64,000 nt of DNA from Rhodanobacter sp. C06 (lineage in GTDB: Bacteria; Pseudomonadota; Gammaproteobacteria; Xanthomonadales; Rhodanobacteraceae): NCBI RefSeq assembly GCF_002001105.1, contig NZ_MUNP01000043.1, positions 142,523 to 206,522 on the forward strand, written 5' to 3'. A program made the translations under genes and the position numbers. Under the pieces are notes generated by a model that was not told the origin of the DNA, ran no database searches, and saw nothing but the letters and a program-made list of their open reading frames with translations. Shown here in pieces: positions 7,230 to 15,838 of this stretch (the stretch's first letter is position 1; the number at the start of each line of letters is the position of its first letter).

Positions 7230-9616
7230 GGCATCACCTTGCGGCAGGTCAGCGGCCCGATCTGCGGGATGCCGCCGCCTTGCTTGCGGTAGTCGAAACT
7301 CGCGTGGCATACGCCGGTCGGCGTCGTCACGTCCAGCACGTTGCGCGTGTCCAGCGTATCCAGATAGACCGCGCCGTCGAAGCCGACCAAGGCCGGTTCG
7401 CCGGCATGCCCATGCAACCTTACCGCGCTGCCCACCGGCAGCGGCTTGCCGGCCTCGTCCATCAGGATGACGGAGGCGGCGCGCACGGGCACGATGCCGA
7501 ACTTCACCAAGGTGCCGGCGCGATCGGTGGGCGTGGCGTCCGCGTTCACGCGTTCGATGCGCATGTCGGCCGGCAGGCTCATCGGATCGATGCTGAGCTT
7601 GTTGTTCTGATAGGCGTTGAGCGGGGTCACCAGCAGCATGCCCTTGCTGTCGGTGACACCCACCGGATTGTTCTGCAGGCTCACCGGCACCCCGGCCACG
7701 CCTTCGGCGGACACCACGGCGAAACCGGTGTTGATCTGCCGTGCCGCGAATACGTCGCCGCCCATCAGCACCAGCGCACCCATCGCGCCCGCATAGCCGT
7801 AACGGGTGCCGCCGAGGTCATAGGCGCCGGCCTGCACCTGGCCGTAGCGGCCCAGATAATCCAGCTCGCCCTGGCCACCATTCTGCCCGTCGCCCTGGCT
7901 CAGCGATGCACGCCAGCCCAGGCCGCCCTGGCTCGGCAGCGACTGCGTGGCGTTCAGCGCCAGGCCGGTGCGACCGTTCTCGCGTTGCAGGCTGCCGCTG
8001 ACCGAGATGTTGTGGTCCAGCGCCAGCGTGATGATGGCGAAGGCGGTGCGGTTGCGCGAGTTGTCCAGGTCCTGGTTGACGCTGAGGTTCAGCATGGCCC
8101 AGCGGCCCAGCGACTTGTACCAGTAGGCGCTGCCATAACGCTGCGCGGCCTGTTGCGGGATGGCCAGCTTGATGTAGCTGATGCCGAAATTGCCGATGCG
8201 ATTGAAGTTGTAGCTGAAGTAGCCCTGCGTGCTGACGCGCGGCATGACCGAGCCGTACAGCGTGCCCAGGTCGCGGTAATCGCCGCGGGTGCGGGTGCTG
8301 TTGAAGCCGGCATTGAAGCGCTCGTTGCTCCAGTTGTAGCCCAGGCTGTACTGCTCGCCGCTCTGGCCGTGGTATTCGCTGTGTGCCAGCGAGGCGGACA
8401 GCACGCCACCACGCTCGCCGAGCAGCCAGCTGCCGCCCACGCCGGCGTCGCCCAGCCCGGCGGTGAGCTCGGCGTGCGCTTCGGCGGTGAAATGGTTGCT
8501 GACGCCGTAGCGCCAGGTACCGCTGCCTACCGCGTCGTTGCCGTAGTCGAACGAATCCACGCCGTAGTTCTCGCGCACCTTGCCGACTTCGACGGACCAG
8601 TCGGACAGGCCTTGGCGCAGCAACTGGTTCTCGCCGTACAGCGAGAAGTTGAGCGTGGTGGTCTGGCCCAATGCGTTGGTCAGCACCACCTGGGCGTTGC
8701 CCGCACCATTGATGTTGGGAATGGTGCTGAGCTGGAACGGGCCGGTGGGCACCTGTCCGCTGTACTGGCGCAGGCCGTTCACGTAGAGCTCGATGGACGA
8801 GGGCATCGTCGCCGAGCCGAGGAAGGCGGGCAGCGGTGCGGTGACCAGATAGGGCTGCAACGCGAAATTGGTGCCGAACTGCACGCCGCCGATGCGCGTG
8901 GAGCGCGACCAGCTGAGGGCGTCGGTGAGGGTGTCGCCGAAACGCAGGGTCAGCAGGTGCTCGGGAAACGACATGCTCCAGCTGGTATCCAGGCGCACCG
9001 AGCGGTTCTGCGAACTGCCGTCGTCGGCGTGGTTGTCCTGCGTGAGCGAGGTGGTGCTGAACACGCCGGCGGCGTTGAATGCGCGCAGTTCGGCGAAGGC
9101 GTTGAGGTTGCTGGTGCCGTGCGTGCCGTAGGTGCCGTAGAGGTTGTAATTCAGCAGTGCGCCGGGCGAGACGCTGGGCGTCGGCCGCTGGTTGGCGGCG
9201 GTGGAAAGCATCGTGGTGCCCAGCTTCAGCAGCTGCAGCGGTGCGGCGAGGTTCAGGGTTTGCTGGCTGGCGTCGTAGCTCACCTTCAGGCCTTGCAGGC
9301 TGTCCAGCCGCACCGGATCGGCGCTGCCTGCGGGCAAGGCGAAGCCGAGCTCGTGCAGGGTCGCCTGGCTGGCCCACAGCTGGCCGTCGCGGTAACCGAA
9401 ATGGGCGAGACCGACATGGGTGCCGTTGAGGGTCACGTCGAGGTAGAGGTCGCTGGCGCCCGGGATGGTCTGGCCATTGCCATCGGCGAGCAGGGCCGGG
9501 GTCGCGGCATCCGGGTTCATCGCGGCATGGCTCGCGGGGATGAGCAGTCCCTGCAGCAACAGCCCCTTAAGGAGATCCGCTGGCCAGCGACAGGTTTTGC
9601 GTTGTCTTCTGACCAT
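7226..9616 (-). CDS. Fimbrial outer-membrane usher for SCPU pili
   Basis: This is an outer-membrane usher of 796 residues (PapC/FimD superfamily, the branch found with SCPU pilins). It has a basic start and signal peptide (to about residue 31, PASHA), an N-terminal periplasmic domain with LYLDVTLNG, a long beta-barrel of alternating aromatic strands (residues about 130-640) interrupted by a plug with GLRQYSGQVPTGPF, and C-terminal periplasmic domains ending GPLTCRKVMP. It secretes and assembles pilins delivered by the chaperone. It starts inside the end of the chaperone gene (50-base overlap) and ends overlapping the next subunit gene, so the operon is translationally coupled. Length is typical for this branch. 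Confidence 0.93.
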   Translation of the reverse strand: MVRRQRKTCRWPADLLKGLLLQGLLIPASHAAMNPDAATPALLADGNGQTIPGASDLYLDVTLNGTHVGLAHFGYRDGQLWASQATLHELGFALPAGSADPVRLDSLQGLKVSYDASQQTLNLAAPLQLLKLGTTMLSTAANQRPTPSVSPGALLNYNLYGTYGTHGTSNLNAFAELRAFNAAGVFSTTSLTQDNHADDGSSQNRSVRLDTSWSMSFPEHLLTLRFGDTLTDALSWSRSTRIGGVQFGTNFALQPYLVTAPLPAFLGSATMPSSIELYVNGLRQYSGQVPTGPFQLSTIPNINGAGNAQVVLTNALGQTTTLNFSLYGENQLLRQGLSDWSVEVGKVRENYGVDSFDYGNDAVGSGTWRYGVSNHFTAEAHAELTAGLGDAGVGGSWLLGERGGVLSASLAHSEYHGQSGEQYSLGYNWSNERFNAGFNSTRTRGDYRDLGTLYGSVMPRVSTQGYFSYNFNRIGNFGISYIKLAIPQQAAQRYGSAYWYKSLGRWAMLNLSVNQDLDNSRNRTAFAIITLALDHNISVSGSLQRENGRTGLALNATQSLPSQGGLGWRASLSQGDGQNGGQGELDYLGRYGQVQAGAYDLGGTRYGYAGAMGALVLMGGDVFAARQINTGFAVVSAEGVAGVPVSLQNNPVGVTDSKGMLLVTPLNAYQNNKLSIDPMSLPADMRIERVNADATPTDRAGTLVKFGIVPVRAASVILMDEAGKPLPVGSAVRLHGHAGEPALVGFDGAVYLDTLDTRNVLDVTTPTGVCHASFDYRKQGGGIPQIGPLTCRKVMP

Positions 9617-10319
9617 TGATCAAGACCTCGAGAGTACCGCCCTGGGTGAACACGGCGGCGGGCGGCTTCAATGCCCAATGCATGGTCGATCCGGGCAGCA
9701 CATAGCCGAGCAGACCGGGATCGATCGTGGTGCGGTGGCCGGCGGCATCGACGAAGGACAACTCCGCCACCTGGGCGTGGCCGTTGCCGTGGTTGCTCAC
9801 CACCAGCATGGCCTGCTGGCCCGTGCGCTGCAGGGTCCATTGCAGCTGTGGCGCCACGCTGGCCAGGCCGGCCGGTTCGACGAACACCGGCACCGAGTAA
9901 TGCACCACGAAGTGCAGTCCGGGGGTGTTTGGCGCATCGACCGGCAACTCGTCGATGGCCAACCGGTAGGCATCCTCCACCGCACCGGTTCCGCTGGGCG
10001 GCGCCCCGACCCGGATCACCCGGATCAACTGTTGACCGCCGGCCGGGATCTCCAGCATCGGCGGGCTGATGACCAGGCCCTGCGACGGCGTGCGCTGGTC
10101 GCCGGATGCATCCTGCGTCCAGTGGTACACGCGCACCTGCGCATGCACCACGCCGTCACCGGTGTTGCTGAGCCACAGGCCGTCGGCGTTCTGCACTGCC
10201 TTCAGGCTCAGGCTGGTGGGCGACACCTGGAGTCCGGTGGCCGCCGCCCAACTGCTCGCTGCCATGAGGCAGGCGAGCAGAGCGAATCGCCAGTTACGTC
10301 GCGGCAGTGCTCGGGTCAT
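9567..10319 (-). CDS. Periplasmic pilus assembly chaperone
   Basis: A periplasmic PapD-superfamily chaperone of 250 residues. After a signal peptide (to about residue 26, SSWAAA) come two immunoglobulin-like domains; the first strand QVSPTSLSLKA and the LIRVIRVGAP segment with EDAYRLAIDELPV correspond to the conserved subunit-binding and dimer-motif regions. It would cap SCPU subunits by donor-strand complementation and pass them to the usher. It starts 10 bases after the first pilin gene stop and overlaps the usher gene by 50 bases. Clear assignment from fold pattern and context. Confidence 0.92.
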   Translation of the reverse strand: MTRALPRRNWRFALLACLMAASSWAAATGLQVSPTSLSLKAVQNADGLWLSNTGDGVVHAQVRVYHWTQDASGDQRTPSQGLVISPPMLEIPAGGQQLIRVIRVGAPPSGTGAVEDAYRLAIDELPVDAPNTPGLHFVVHYSVPVFVEPAGLASVAPQLQWTLQRTGQQAMLVVSNHGNGHAQVAELSFVDAAGHRTTIDPGLLGYVLPGSTMHWALKPPAAVFTQGGTLEVLINGQKTTQNLSLASGSP

Positions 10320-10329
10320 CGGTGGTCGG

Positions 10330-10857
10330 TTAGTAGTTCACGTTGATCGTGACGGTATCGGAATAGGTGTCCGGCTGCACGTCGGTGGTGCCGGTGGCAT
10401 TCGCGTAGACGGTGAAAGACTGGGCCTTGGCACTGGCCATGCCGGCACCCGCGCCCGACTCGCCGTTGCCCTTGGCGCTCGAGGTAGCGGTATTGCCCCA
10501 AGGCGTGGCACCACCGGCATCCTGATAGAGCGCGTAGGCGATGGTGGCCGGGTTGCCCGCTGTGCCCGCGAGGGCGCCGATGCCGGTCGTGGCGCCATTG
10601 CTCGGAGCCAAGCCGACGTTGAACGGGGTCTTGTTCGAGCAGTTGACCGTGAAGGTGCCCGGCAGGGTCGCGGTCGTGGTGCCGGCATTCACGGCAGCCA
10701 GGGTGATGTTGGAGGCAGCAGTAGTGTTCACCGCGCAGGTCGAGTTGACCTTCAGCGAAACCGTGAAGGTGCCGGTGGCAACGGTGGCGGTCGCACTGGT
10801 GCCGATGGCGCTGGCAGCCAGCAGGGCGGCGACGAGCAGGGACTTCTTGAGCAGCAT
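10330..10857 (-). CDS. Spore coat U major pilin, first gene of operon
   Basis: A secreted single-domain SCPU protein of 175 residues and the likely major shaft subunit, as it is the first gene of the pilin-chaperone-usher-pilin-pilin operon. The ATG at 10857 opens a standard signal peptide (MLLKKSLLVAALLAASAIGT) and has an AAGGGAG ribosome-binding site nine bases upstream; a longer open frame lacks both. Mature sequence: VSLKVNSTCAVN, then FTVNCSNKTPFNVGL, then the end motif TTDVQPDTYSDTVTINVNY. It is rich in Ala, Thr and Gly with no Trp beyond the conserved PWGNTA, typical of surface pilins. Confidence 0.9.
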   Translation of the reverse strand: MLLKKSLLVAALLAASAIGTSATATVATGTFTVSLKVNSTCAVNTTAASNITLAAVNAGTTTATLPGTFTVNCSNKTPFNVGLAPSNGATTGIGALAGTAGNPATIAYALYQDAGGATPWGNTATSSAKGNGESGAGAGMASAKAQSFTVYANATGTTDVQPDTYSDTVTINVNY

Positions 10858-11125
10858 TTGGATGACTCCCTTGGAGGGTGGGTTTAGGTTTCGCTGAGTC
10901 AATAAGCAACCGGCATGCCAAACACTGCACTTGCGCGCAGAGCCTTGTGGCGCCGCGCTTTTCGGGGGAAAAGCCGGGGTGGGCAGCACAGGAAATCGCC
11001 AATCTCGCGCCGACTGGCGCGGTCAGCAAAATGCCGATTGCGTCACATTTTAACTGGTCAATTCTGCCAACGGCGTCGTGTATGCGTGGCCGATTCGGTC
11101 AAAAGTCAGGCGAATGTAAAGCACG

Positions 11126-11179
11126 CTTGACATGCGAGATATCTCGACCTAGGCTGCCCATGTCAAGGCTGCTTGACAT
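11126..11179 (+). promoter_or_regulatory. Nested palindromes, probable operator of the hydrolase-XRE operon
   Basis: CTTGACATG (11126-11134) is exactly repeated in reverse complement as CATGTCAAG (11159-11167), then CTTGACAT recurs at 11172-11179, giving a second dyad ATGTCAAG-GCTG-CTTGACAT (11160-11179). Between the first two arms is a perfect 12-base palindrome, CGAGATATCTCG (11135-11146). The dyads overlap the proposed promoter, fitting repression, and the operon encodes an XRE regulator that may bind here. Confidence 0.6.
11127..11155 (+). promoter_or_regulatory. Sigma-70-like promoter of the hydrolase operon
   Basis: A perfect -35 hexamer TTGACA (11127-11132) is followed after 17 bases by TAGGCT (11150-11155), matching TATAAT at 3 or 4 positions depending on alignment. 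The predicted start of transcription near 11162 would lie inside the palindromic operator, about 35 bases before the first gene. Confidence 0.5.
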
Positions 11180-11195
11180 ATTTGGGAGGGGTCGC

Positions 11196-12131
11196 ATGCG
11201 CACGGTTCGCAATACGGTCAAGACGGTGCTCCACATCCTGCTGGCGTCTTCGCTGCTCGTTGCCGGCAGCGCCTGGGCGGCGCCGGCGCAAGCGGCGGCC
11301 GCGGTCGGCCAGGTCGGCACGCTGAAGTTCGAGGTGCACGGTACGCACGGGCGGCCGGTGATCCTGATCCCGGGACTGGAGGGTGGTCCGTGGGTGTGGA
11401 AGGACACCATCGCCCGGCTGGAAAAGAACCATGTGGTCTACGCGGTGACGCTGGCCGGCTTCGACGGCATGCCGGCACCGATGCGCAAGACCGGGCTGAT
11501 CGATCAGGCCGACGCCTCGCTGCTGGCGCTGATCGAGCAGCAGCACATCGACAAGCCGGTGCTGGTGGGCCACAGCCTCGGCGGCACGCTGGCGCTGCGC
11601 TTCGCGGGCGAGCACGCGAAGCTGATTTCCGGTGTGGTGGCGGTGGACGGCCTGCCGATCTTTCCCGGCATGGACCGGGTGAGCGCCGAGCAGCGTCAGG
11701 TGATCGCCGAGCGCACGCGCACGCAGATGAGTGCGATGACGCCGGCGCAGTTCCAGGCGGCGGCGCTGGGCTACATGCAGCACGTCGGCGTGATCGATCC
11801 GAAGCTGGCGGAGCAGTACGCCCCGCTGAACGCGCGCAGCGACATCGCCGCCACCGCCGGGTACGCGGCGGAGGACATGGCGGCCGACTATCGCCCGCTG
11901 CTGAAGCAGGCGGACGTGCCGATCCTGGAGATCTCGCCGTATTACGCGCCGGATTTCGCCCAGCCGCCGCTCAAGCTCAGCGAGGCGCAGAAGGCCGCGT
12001 ACTACCAGGGCCTGCTGGCGGGTGCGCCAAACGCGAAAGTGGCGTCGATCGCGCCCGCGCGGCACTTCGCGATGCTGGACCAGCCGGCGAAGTTCCAGCA
12101 GGTGCTGGACGATTTCCTGAAATCGCTCTGA
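11196..12131 (+). CDS. Secreted alpha/beta hydrolase
   Basis: An alpha/beta-hydrolase of 311 residues with an export signal (MRTVRNTVKTVLHILLASSL, cleaved near PAQAAA). The oxyanion region is LIPGLEGGPWVW, the nucleophile elbow is GHSLGG and the catalytic histidine is in ARHFAMLDQP near the C-terminus; a cap region lies around residues 160-240. The substrate cannot be told. The ATG at 11196 has a strong GGGAGGG ribosome-binding site; an earlier in-frame ATG at 11160 falls inside the operator palindrome and would spoil the signal peptide. It is the first gene of a chain of eight and is followed 10 bases later by a membrane protein gene. Confidence 0.85.
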   Translation: MRTVRNTVKTVLHILLASSLLVAGSAWAAPAQAAAAVGQVGTLKFEVHGTHGRPVILIPGLEGGPWVWKDTIARLEKNHVVYAVTLAGFDGMPAPMRKTGLIDQADASLLALIEQQHIDKPVLVGHSLGGTLALRFAGEHAKLISGVVAVDGLPIFPGMDRVSAEQRQVIAERTRTQMSAMTPAQFQAAALGYMQHVGVIDPKLAEQYAPLNARSDIAATAGYAAEDMAADYRPLLKQADVPILEISPYYAPDFAQPPLKLSEAQKAAYYQGLLAGAPNAKVASIAPARHFAMLDQPAKFQQVLDDFLKSL

Positions 12132-12141
12132 GGGGGCGCCG

Positions 12142-12765
12142 ATGCGACGTTTCACGGAAAAGCAGTACCAGCGCCAGCTGATGATCGCGATGGTGCTGTA
12201 CGTCGGCGTCATGCTGCTGGCGTGGCCGTCGGCGAAGACCACCGGCAGCGTGCCGCTGAAACTGGCGTTGGCCCTGCTGCCGGCGGCGCTGATGCTCTAC
12301 GTGATCGGCCTGATGGCGCGGCGCATCCTGCACAGCGACGAGCTGGAGCAGCGCACGCACTTGGCCGCCCTGGGCGTGGCCACCGCGGTGGTGGGTGCGG
12401 CGAGCCTGGTCGGCGGCTTCCTTGCTGCGGCGAAGCTGGTGCAGCTGGACGGCACCGTGCTGATCTGGGTGTTCCCGCTGCAGCTGTTCGCTTATGGCGC
12501 CACGCGCTGGATTCTGAACCGGCGCTACGGCCACGACGGCGTCTGCGGCGAGGGCGGTTTTCCGTTCCGTTACCGCTTGCTGCTGATCCTCGCGCTGATG
12601 GCGGCGGTGGCGCTGGCCGCGTACTGGCGGCATGACGATTTCGATGTCGGCATGCTGGCCGGCATGGGTTCGGCGCTGGTGCTGGTGCTGGCGTGGCAGG
12701 GATGGCGGCACTGGCGGAAACGCCATGCGCCGCCCGGCGCCCGGGATGCGGGGCACGTGCGATGA
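12142..12765 (+). CDS. Integral membrane protein, paralogue of the next gene
   Basis: An uncharacterised membrane protein of 207 residues with about six hydrophobic segments. Its first 140 residues match the next gene product closely in pattern: a basic start, two membrane helices, a cytoplasmic hinge with SDELEQR, two more helices and an RRYG end. About 65 further residues add two helices and a basic tail (WRHWRKRH). It ends ATGA-overlapping the next gene. The pair, together with the small XRE regulator behind it, resembles membrane-protein/HTH modules seen in related genomes, but no function is established that I can name. Treat as unknown. Confidence 0.78.
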   Translation: MRRFTEKQYQRQLMIAMVLYVGVMLLAWPSAKTTGSVPLKLALALLPAALMLYVIGLMARRILHSDELEQRTHLAALGVATAVVGAASLVGGFLAAAKLVQLDGTVLIWVFPLQLFAYGATRWILNRRYGHDGVCGEGGFPFRYRLLLILALMAAVALAAYWRHDDFDVGMLAGMGSALVLVLAWQGWRHWRKRHAPPGARDAGHVR

Positions 12766-13172
12766 GCGGCCGCGACCCGAACCGCATGCTGCAGCGACGC
12801 TACCTGCGCGAGTTCCTGCCGGCCATGCTCGGCTACGTGTTCGTGCTGCCGATCTCGATCATCCTGCTGCTGCGTGTCGACCTGCCGACCGGGTGGAAGG
12901 TGGTGGTCGCCTTGCTGCCGGTGCTGCCGATGGCCTTCGTGGTGCGCGCGATGCTGCGGCACATGCTGCGCCAGGACGAGCTGCAGCAGCGCATCGAGCT
13001 GCAGGCGGTGGCGATCACCTGCGCGGTGATCGGCCTGGCCAGCTTCAGCCTCGGCTTCCTGCAGAACGTGCGCGTGCTGCCTTCGCCGACGTGGGCGATG
13101 TTGTGGGTGCTGCCGCTGATGATCGGCGTGTACGGCATGGTCCGCCTCCTGCTGGCGCGCCGCTACCGATGA
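12762..13172 (+). CDS. Integral membrane protein, paralogue of the previous gene
   Basis: A protein of 136 residues with four predicted membrane helices. The hinge RQDELQQRIELQA corresponds to SDELEQRTHLAA of the upstream protein, and both end in an arginine-rich R(Y)R sequence, so the two arose by tandem duplication. The ATG at 12762 overlaps the preceding stop (ATGA), and its own stop overlaps the XRE gene start the same way. The likely role is as a partner or sensor for the regulator, an inference from position only. Confidence 0.78.
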   Translation: MSGRDPNRMLQRRYLREFLPAMLGYVFVLPISIILLLRVDLPTGWKVVVALLPVLPMAFVVRAMLRHMLRQDELQQRIELQAVAITCAVIGLASFSLGFLQNVRVLPSPTWAMLWVLPLMIGVYGMVRLLLARRYR

Positions 13173-13369
13173 ACAACCAGGTGCGCGAATTGCGCGGCGA
13201 GCAGGGCTGGTCGCAGGCGGATCTCGCCGAGCGGCTGGAGGTGTCGCGGCAGACGGTTAACGCGATCGAGACCGGCAAGTACGATCCCAGCCTGCCGCTG
13301 GCGTTCAAGATCGCGAAGCTGTTTGGACGCCCGATCGAATCCATTTTCGAACCAGGAAGCGATGCATGA
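13169..13369 (+). CDS. Small Cro/XRE-family DNA-binding regulator
   Basis: A regulator of 66 residues consisting of one helix-turn-helix of the Cro/C1/XRE class. The recognition region reads WSQADLAERLEVSRQTVNAI, then ETGKYDPSLPLAFKIAKLFG and a short tail ending IFEPGSDA. This is the compact type (YozG/PF01381-like) often encoded beside small membrane proteins. It overlaps both neighbours by ATGA. The nested palindromes at 11126-11179 in the operon promoter are the natural candidate binding site, which would make it an autoregulator; that link is an inference. Confidence 0.9.
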   Translation: MNNQVRELRGEQGWSQADLAERLEVSRQTVNAIETGKYDPSLPLAFKIAKLFGRPIESIFEPGSDA

Positions 13370-14937
13370 GCATGAACCCCAGGAAGCGCATGGCCGTCAT
13401 CGTGGCCGTGGCCACCGCGATCTTCGCGGCCAACCACGCCAGGCGGCACTCGGCGGGGCATGAGGCAACGGCACCAGCGCAGGGCAAGACTGCCGCGCAA
13501 ACGGAAGTGAAGCCGGCACCGCCGCGCACTTGGAAGCTCGGTTCGCTCACGCTGACGGCCTGCAGCCTGGGCCAGCCGAACAGTGGCCTGAGCACCGCGG
13601 CCTGGTGCGGCACGCTGGCGGTGCCGGAGAACCGCGCCGAGCCGCAGGGCCGCAGGATAGACCTGAAGCTGGCGGTGCTGCGCTCGAACGCGCAGGTCGC
13701 GAAGCCGGACATGCTGGCCTTCCTCGCCGGCGGCCCCGGGCAGGCGGCCACCGATTACGCCGGGCCGATCGCCGCGATGCTGGAGCCGTTGCGCGCACAC
13801 CGCGACATCCTGCTGCTGGACCAGCGCGGCACCGGCGGCTCGAATGCGCTGGACTGCAAGAGCGACGACAAGAGCACGGCGGGCGACGACACCGGCTTCG
13901 ATCCCGCCAAGCTGCGCGCCGAAGCGGCGGCCTGCCTGAAGCAGGTGGAGACGCACGCCGATCCGCGCTACTACACCACCACCGACGCGGTGCAGGACCT
14001 GGAGGACGTGCGCAGCGCGCTGGGCGTGCCGGAGTTCGACCTGGTCGGCGTCTCCTACGGCACGCGGGTGGCGCAGCAGTACGCCGGTCGCCATCCCGAC
14101 GCGGTACGCAGCATCGTGCTGGACAGCACGGTGCCGAACAGCGTGGTGCTGGGCGAGGACTTCGCGCAGAACCTCGACGATGCGCTGAAGGCGCAGTTCG
14201 CGCGCTGCGAGGACGATGCCGCCTGCAAGCAGCGTTTCGGCCATCCGTACCAGACCCTGGTCCAGCTGCGCGATGCCTTGCGCGCGAATCCGCACCCGGT
14301 CAGCTTCCGCGATCCGCAAACCTACCAGACGGTGCAGCGCGTGCTGAGCGAGGACGCGCTGGTCAGCGTGGTGCGCATGTTCGCCTACACGCCGGCGACC
14401 GCCGCGTTGCTGCCGCTGTCGATCGACGCCGCCGCGCACGGCGACGTGGGTCCGCTGCTGGGGCAGGCCAAGCTGCTGACCGTGGACATGGCCGACCTCG
14501 CCGGCAGCGGCATGTCGTACTCGGTGATCTGCAGCGAGGATGCCGACCTGCTCACCGCGCGCCCGCAGGACGCGGACACCCTGCTCGGCAACCACATGGT
14601 CGACGCCTACAAGGCGATCTGTTCGGTCTGGCCGAAGGGCACGCGGCCGGCGGATTTCCACCAGCCGCTCGCGACCGCCAAGCCGGCGTTGCTGCTGGCC
14701 GGCCAGTACGACCCGGTGACGCCGCCGCGCTATGCCGAGGAGGTGGCGAAGCACCTGTCGAACGCCCGCGTGCTGCTGTTCAAGGGCCAGGGCCACAGCG
14801 TGCTGGCTGCGGGGTGCGGACCGCAGCTGGTGCAGCACTTCGTCGAGCAGCTCGATCCGAAGACGCTGGACGCGAGCTGCCTCGATCGCCTGCAAGCCAC
14901 GCCGTTTTTCATCGACTTCAACGGAGCCACGCCATGA
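13366..14937 (+). CDS. Exported S33-type alpha/beta hydrolase (TAP-like peptidase)
   Basis: A hydrolase of 523 residues in the tripeptidyl-aminopeptidase/proline-iminopeptidase (S33) group with the C-terminal TAP-like domain. It has an N-terminal membrane anchor or signal sequence (RMAVIVAVATAIFAA), the oxyanion motif FLAGGPGQ, LLLDQRGTGGS, the nucleophile in GVSYGT, the acid in GQYDPVTPP and the histidine in GQGHSV. Cysteines are spaced as in extracellular members. Such enzymes clip short peptides or hydrolyse peptide-like compounds in the periplasm. It starts overlapping the XRE gene and is the second hydrolase of the operon. The natural substrate is unknown. Confidence 0.88.
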   Translation: MSMNPRKRMAVIVAVATAIFAANHARRHSAGHEATAPAQGKTAAQTEVKPAPPRTWKLGSLTLTACSLGQPNSGLSTAAWCGTLAVPENRAEPQGRRIDLKLAVLRSNAQVAKPDMLAFLAGGPGQAATDYAGPIAAMLEPLRAHRDILLLDQRGTGGSNALDCKSDDKSTAGDDTGFDPAKLRAEAAACLKQVETHADPRYYTTTDAVQDLEDVRSALGVPEFDLVGVSYGTRVAQQYAGRHPDAVRSIVLDSTVPNSVVLGEDFAQNLDDALKAQFARCEDDAACKQRFGHPYQTLVQLRDALRANPHPVSFRDPQTYQTVQRVLSEDALVSVVRMFAYTPATAALLPLSIDAAAHGDVGPLLGQAKLLTVDMADLAGSGMSYSVICSEDADLLTARPQDADTLLGNHMVDAYKAICSVWPKGTRPADFHQPLATAKPALLLAGQYDPVTPPRYAEEVAKHLSNARVLLFKGQGHSVLAAGCGPQLVQHFVEQLDPKTLDASCLDRLQATPFFIDFNGATP

Positions 14938-15103
14938 GCAAGCCCCAAGTGCCGGCCACGGCCATGCTGCTGGCCGCGGCTTTCGTCGCCGCCGCCGTGC
15001 TGGATGCACCGCATGTCATCACACAGGTTCTGCTGCCCTTGCTCGTCGCGTTTTCCGTGCTGGGCACCCGGCGCGGTGCCTGCTTCAAGCGGGGAGAACA
15101 GCC

Positions 15104-15107
<4 letters not shown>
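14934..15107 (+). CDS. Small membrane protein of 57 residues
   Basis: A tiny protein with one or two hydrophobic segments (VPATAMLLAAAFVAAAVL and ITQVLLPLLVAFSVLG) and a basic tail (RRGACFKRGEQ). Its start overlaps the peptidase stop by ATGA and its stop overlaps the GTG start of the ABC ATPase gene, so it is almost certainly translated. I recognise no family. Its place just before an ABC exporter would fit a small accessory or substrate peptide, but nothing proves that. Confidence 0.65.

Positions 15108-15834
<727 letters not shown>

Positions 15835-15838
<4 letters not shown>

Larger units (their letters stand above)
10858..11195. other. 338-base divergent control region between pilus and hydrolase operons
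   Basis: No gene is present. Toward the pilus operon (minus strand) it holds a TAAAAT hexamer (11047-11052) overlapping a half CRP/Clp site TGTGACGCA (11039-11047). Toward the hydrolase operon (plus strand) it holds a -35/-10 pair and nested palindromes at 11126-11179, annotated separately. The region is noticeably richer in A and T than its flanks. Confidence 0.5.

Noticed and set aside
7154..9619. A long plus-strand frame opposite the usher gene
   Set aside because: Antisense shadow of the usher with no domain, no ribosome-binding site and His/Gln/Arg-rich composition.
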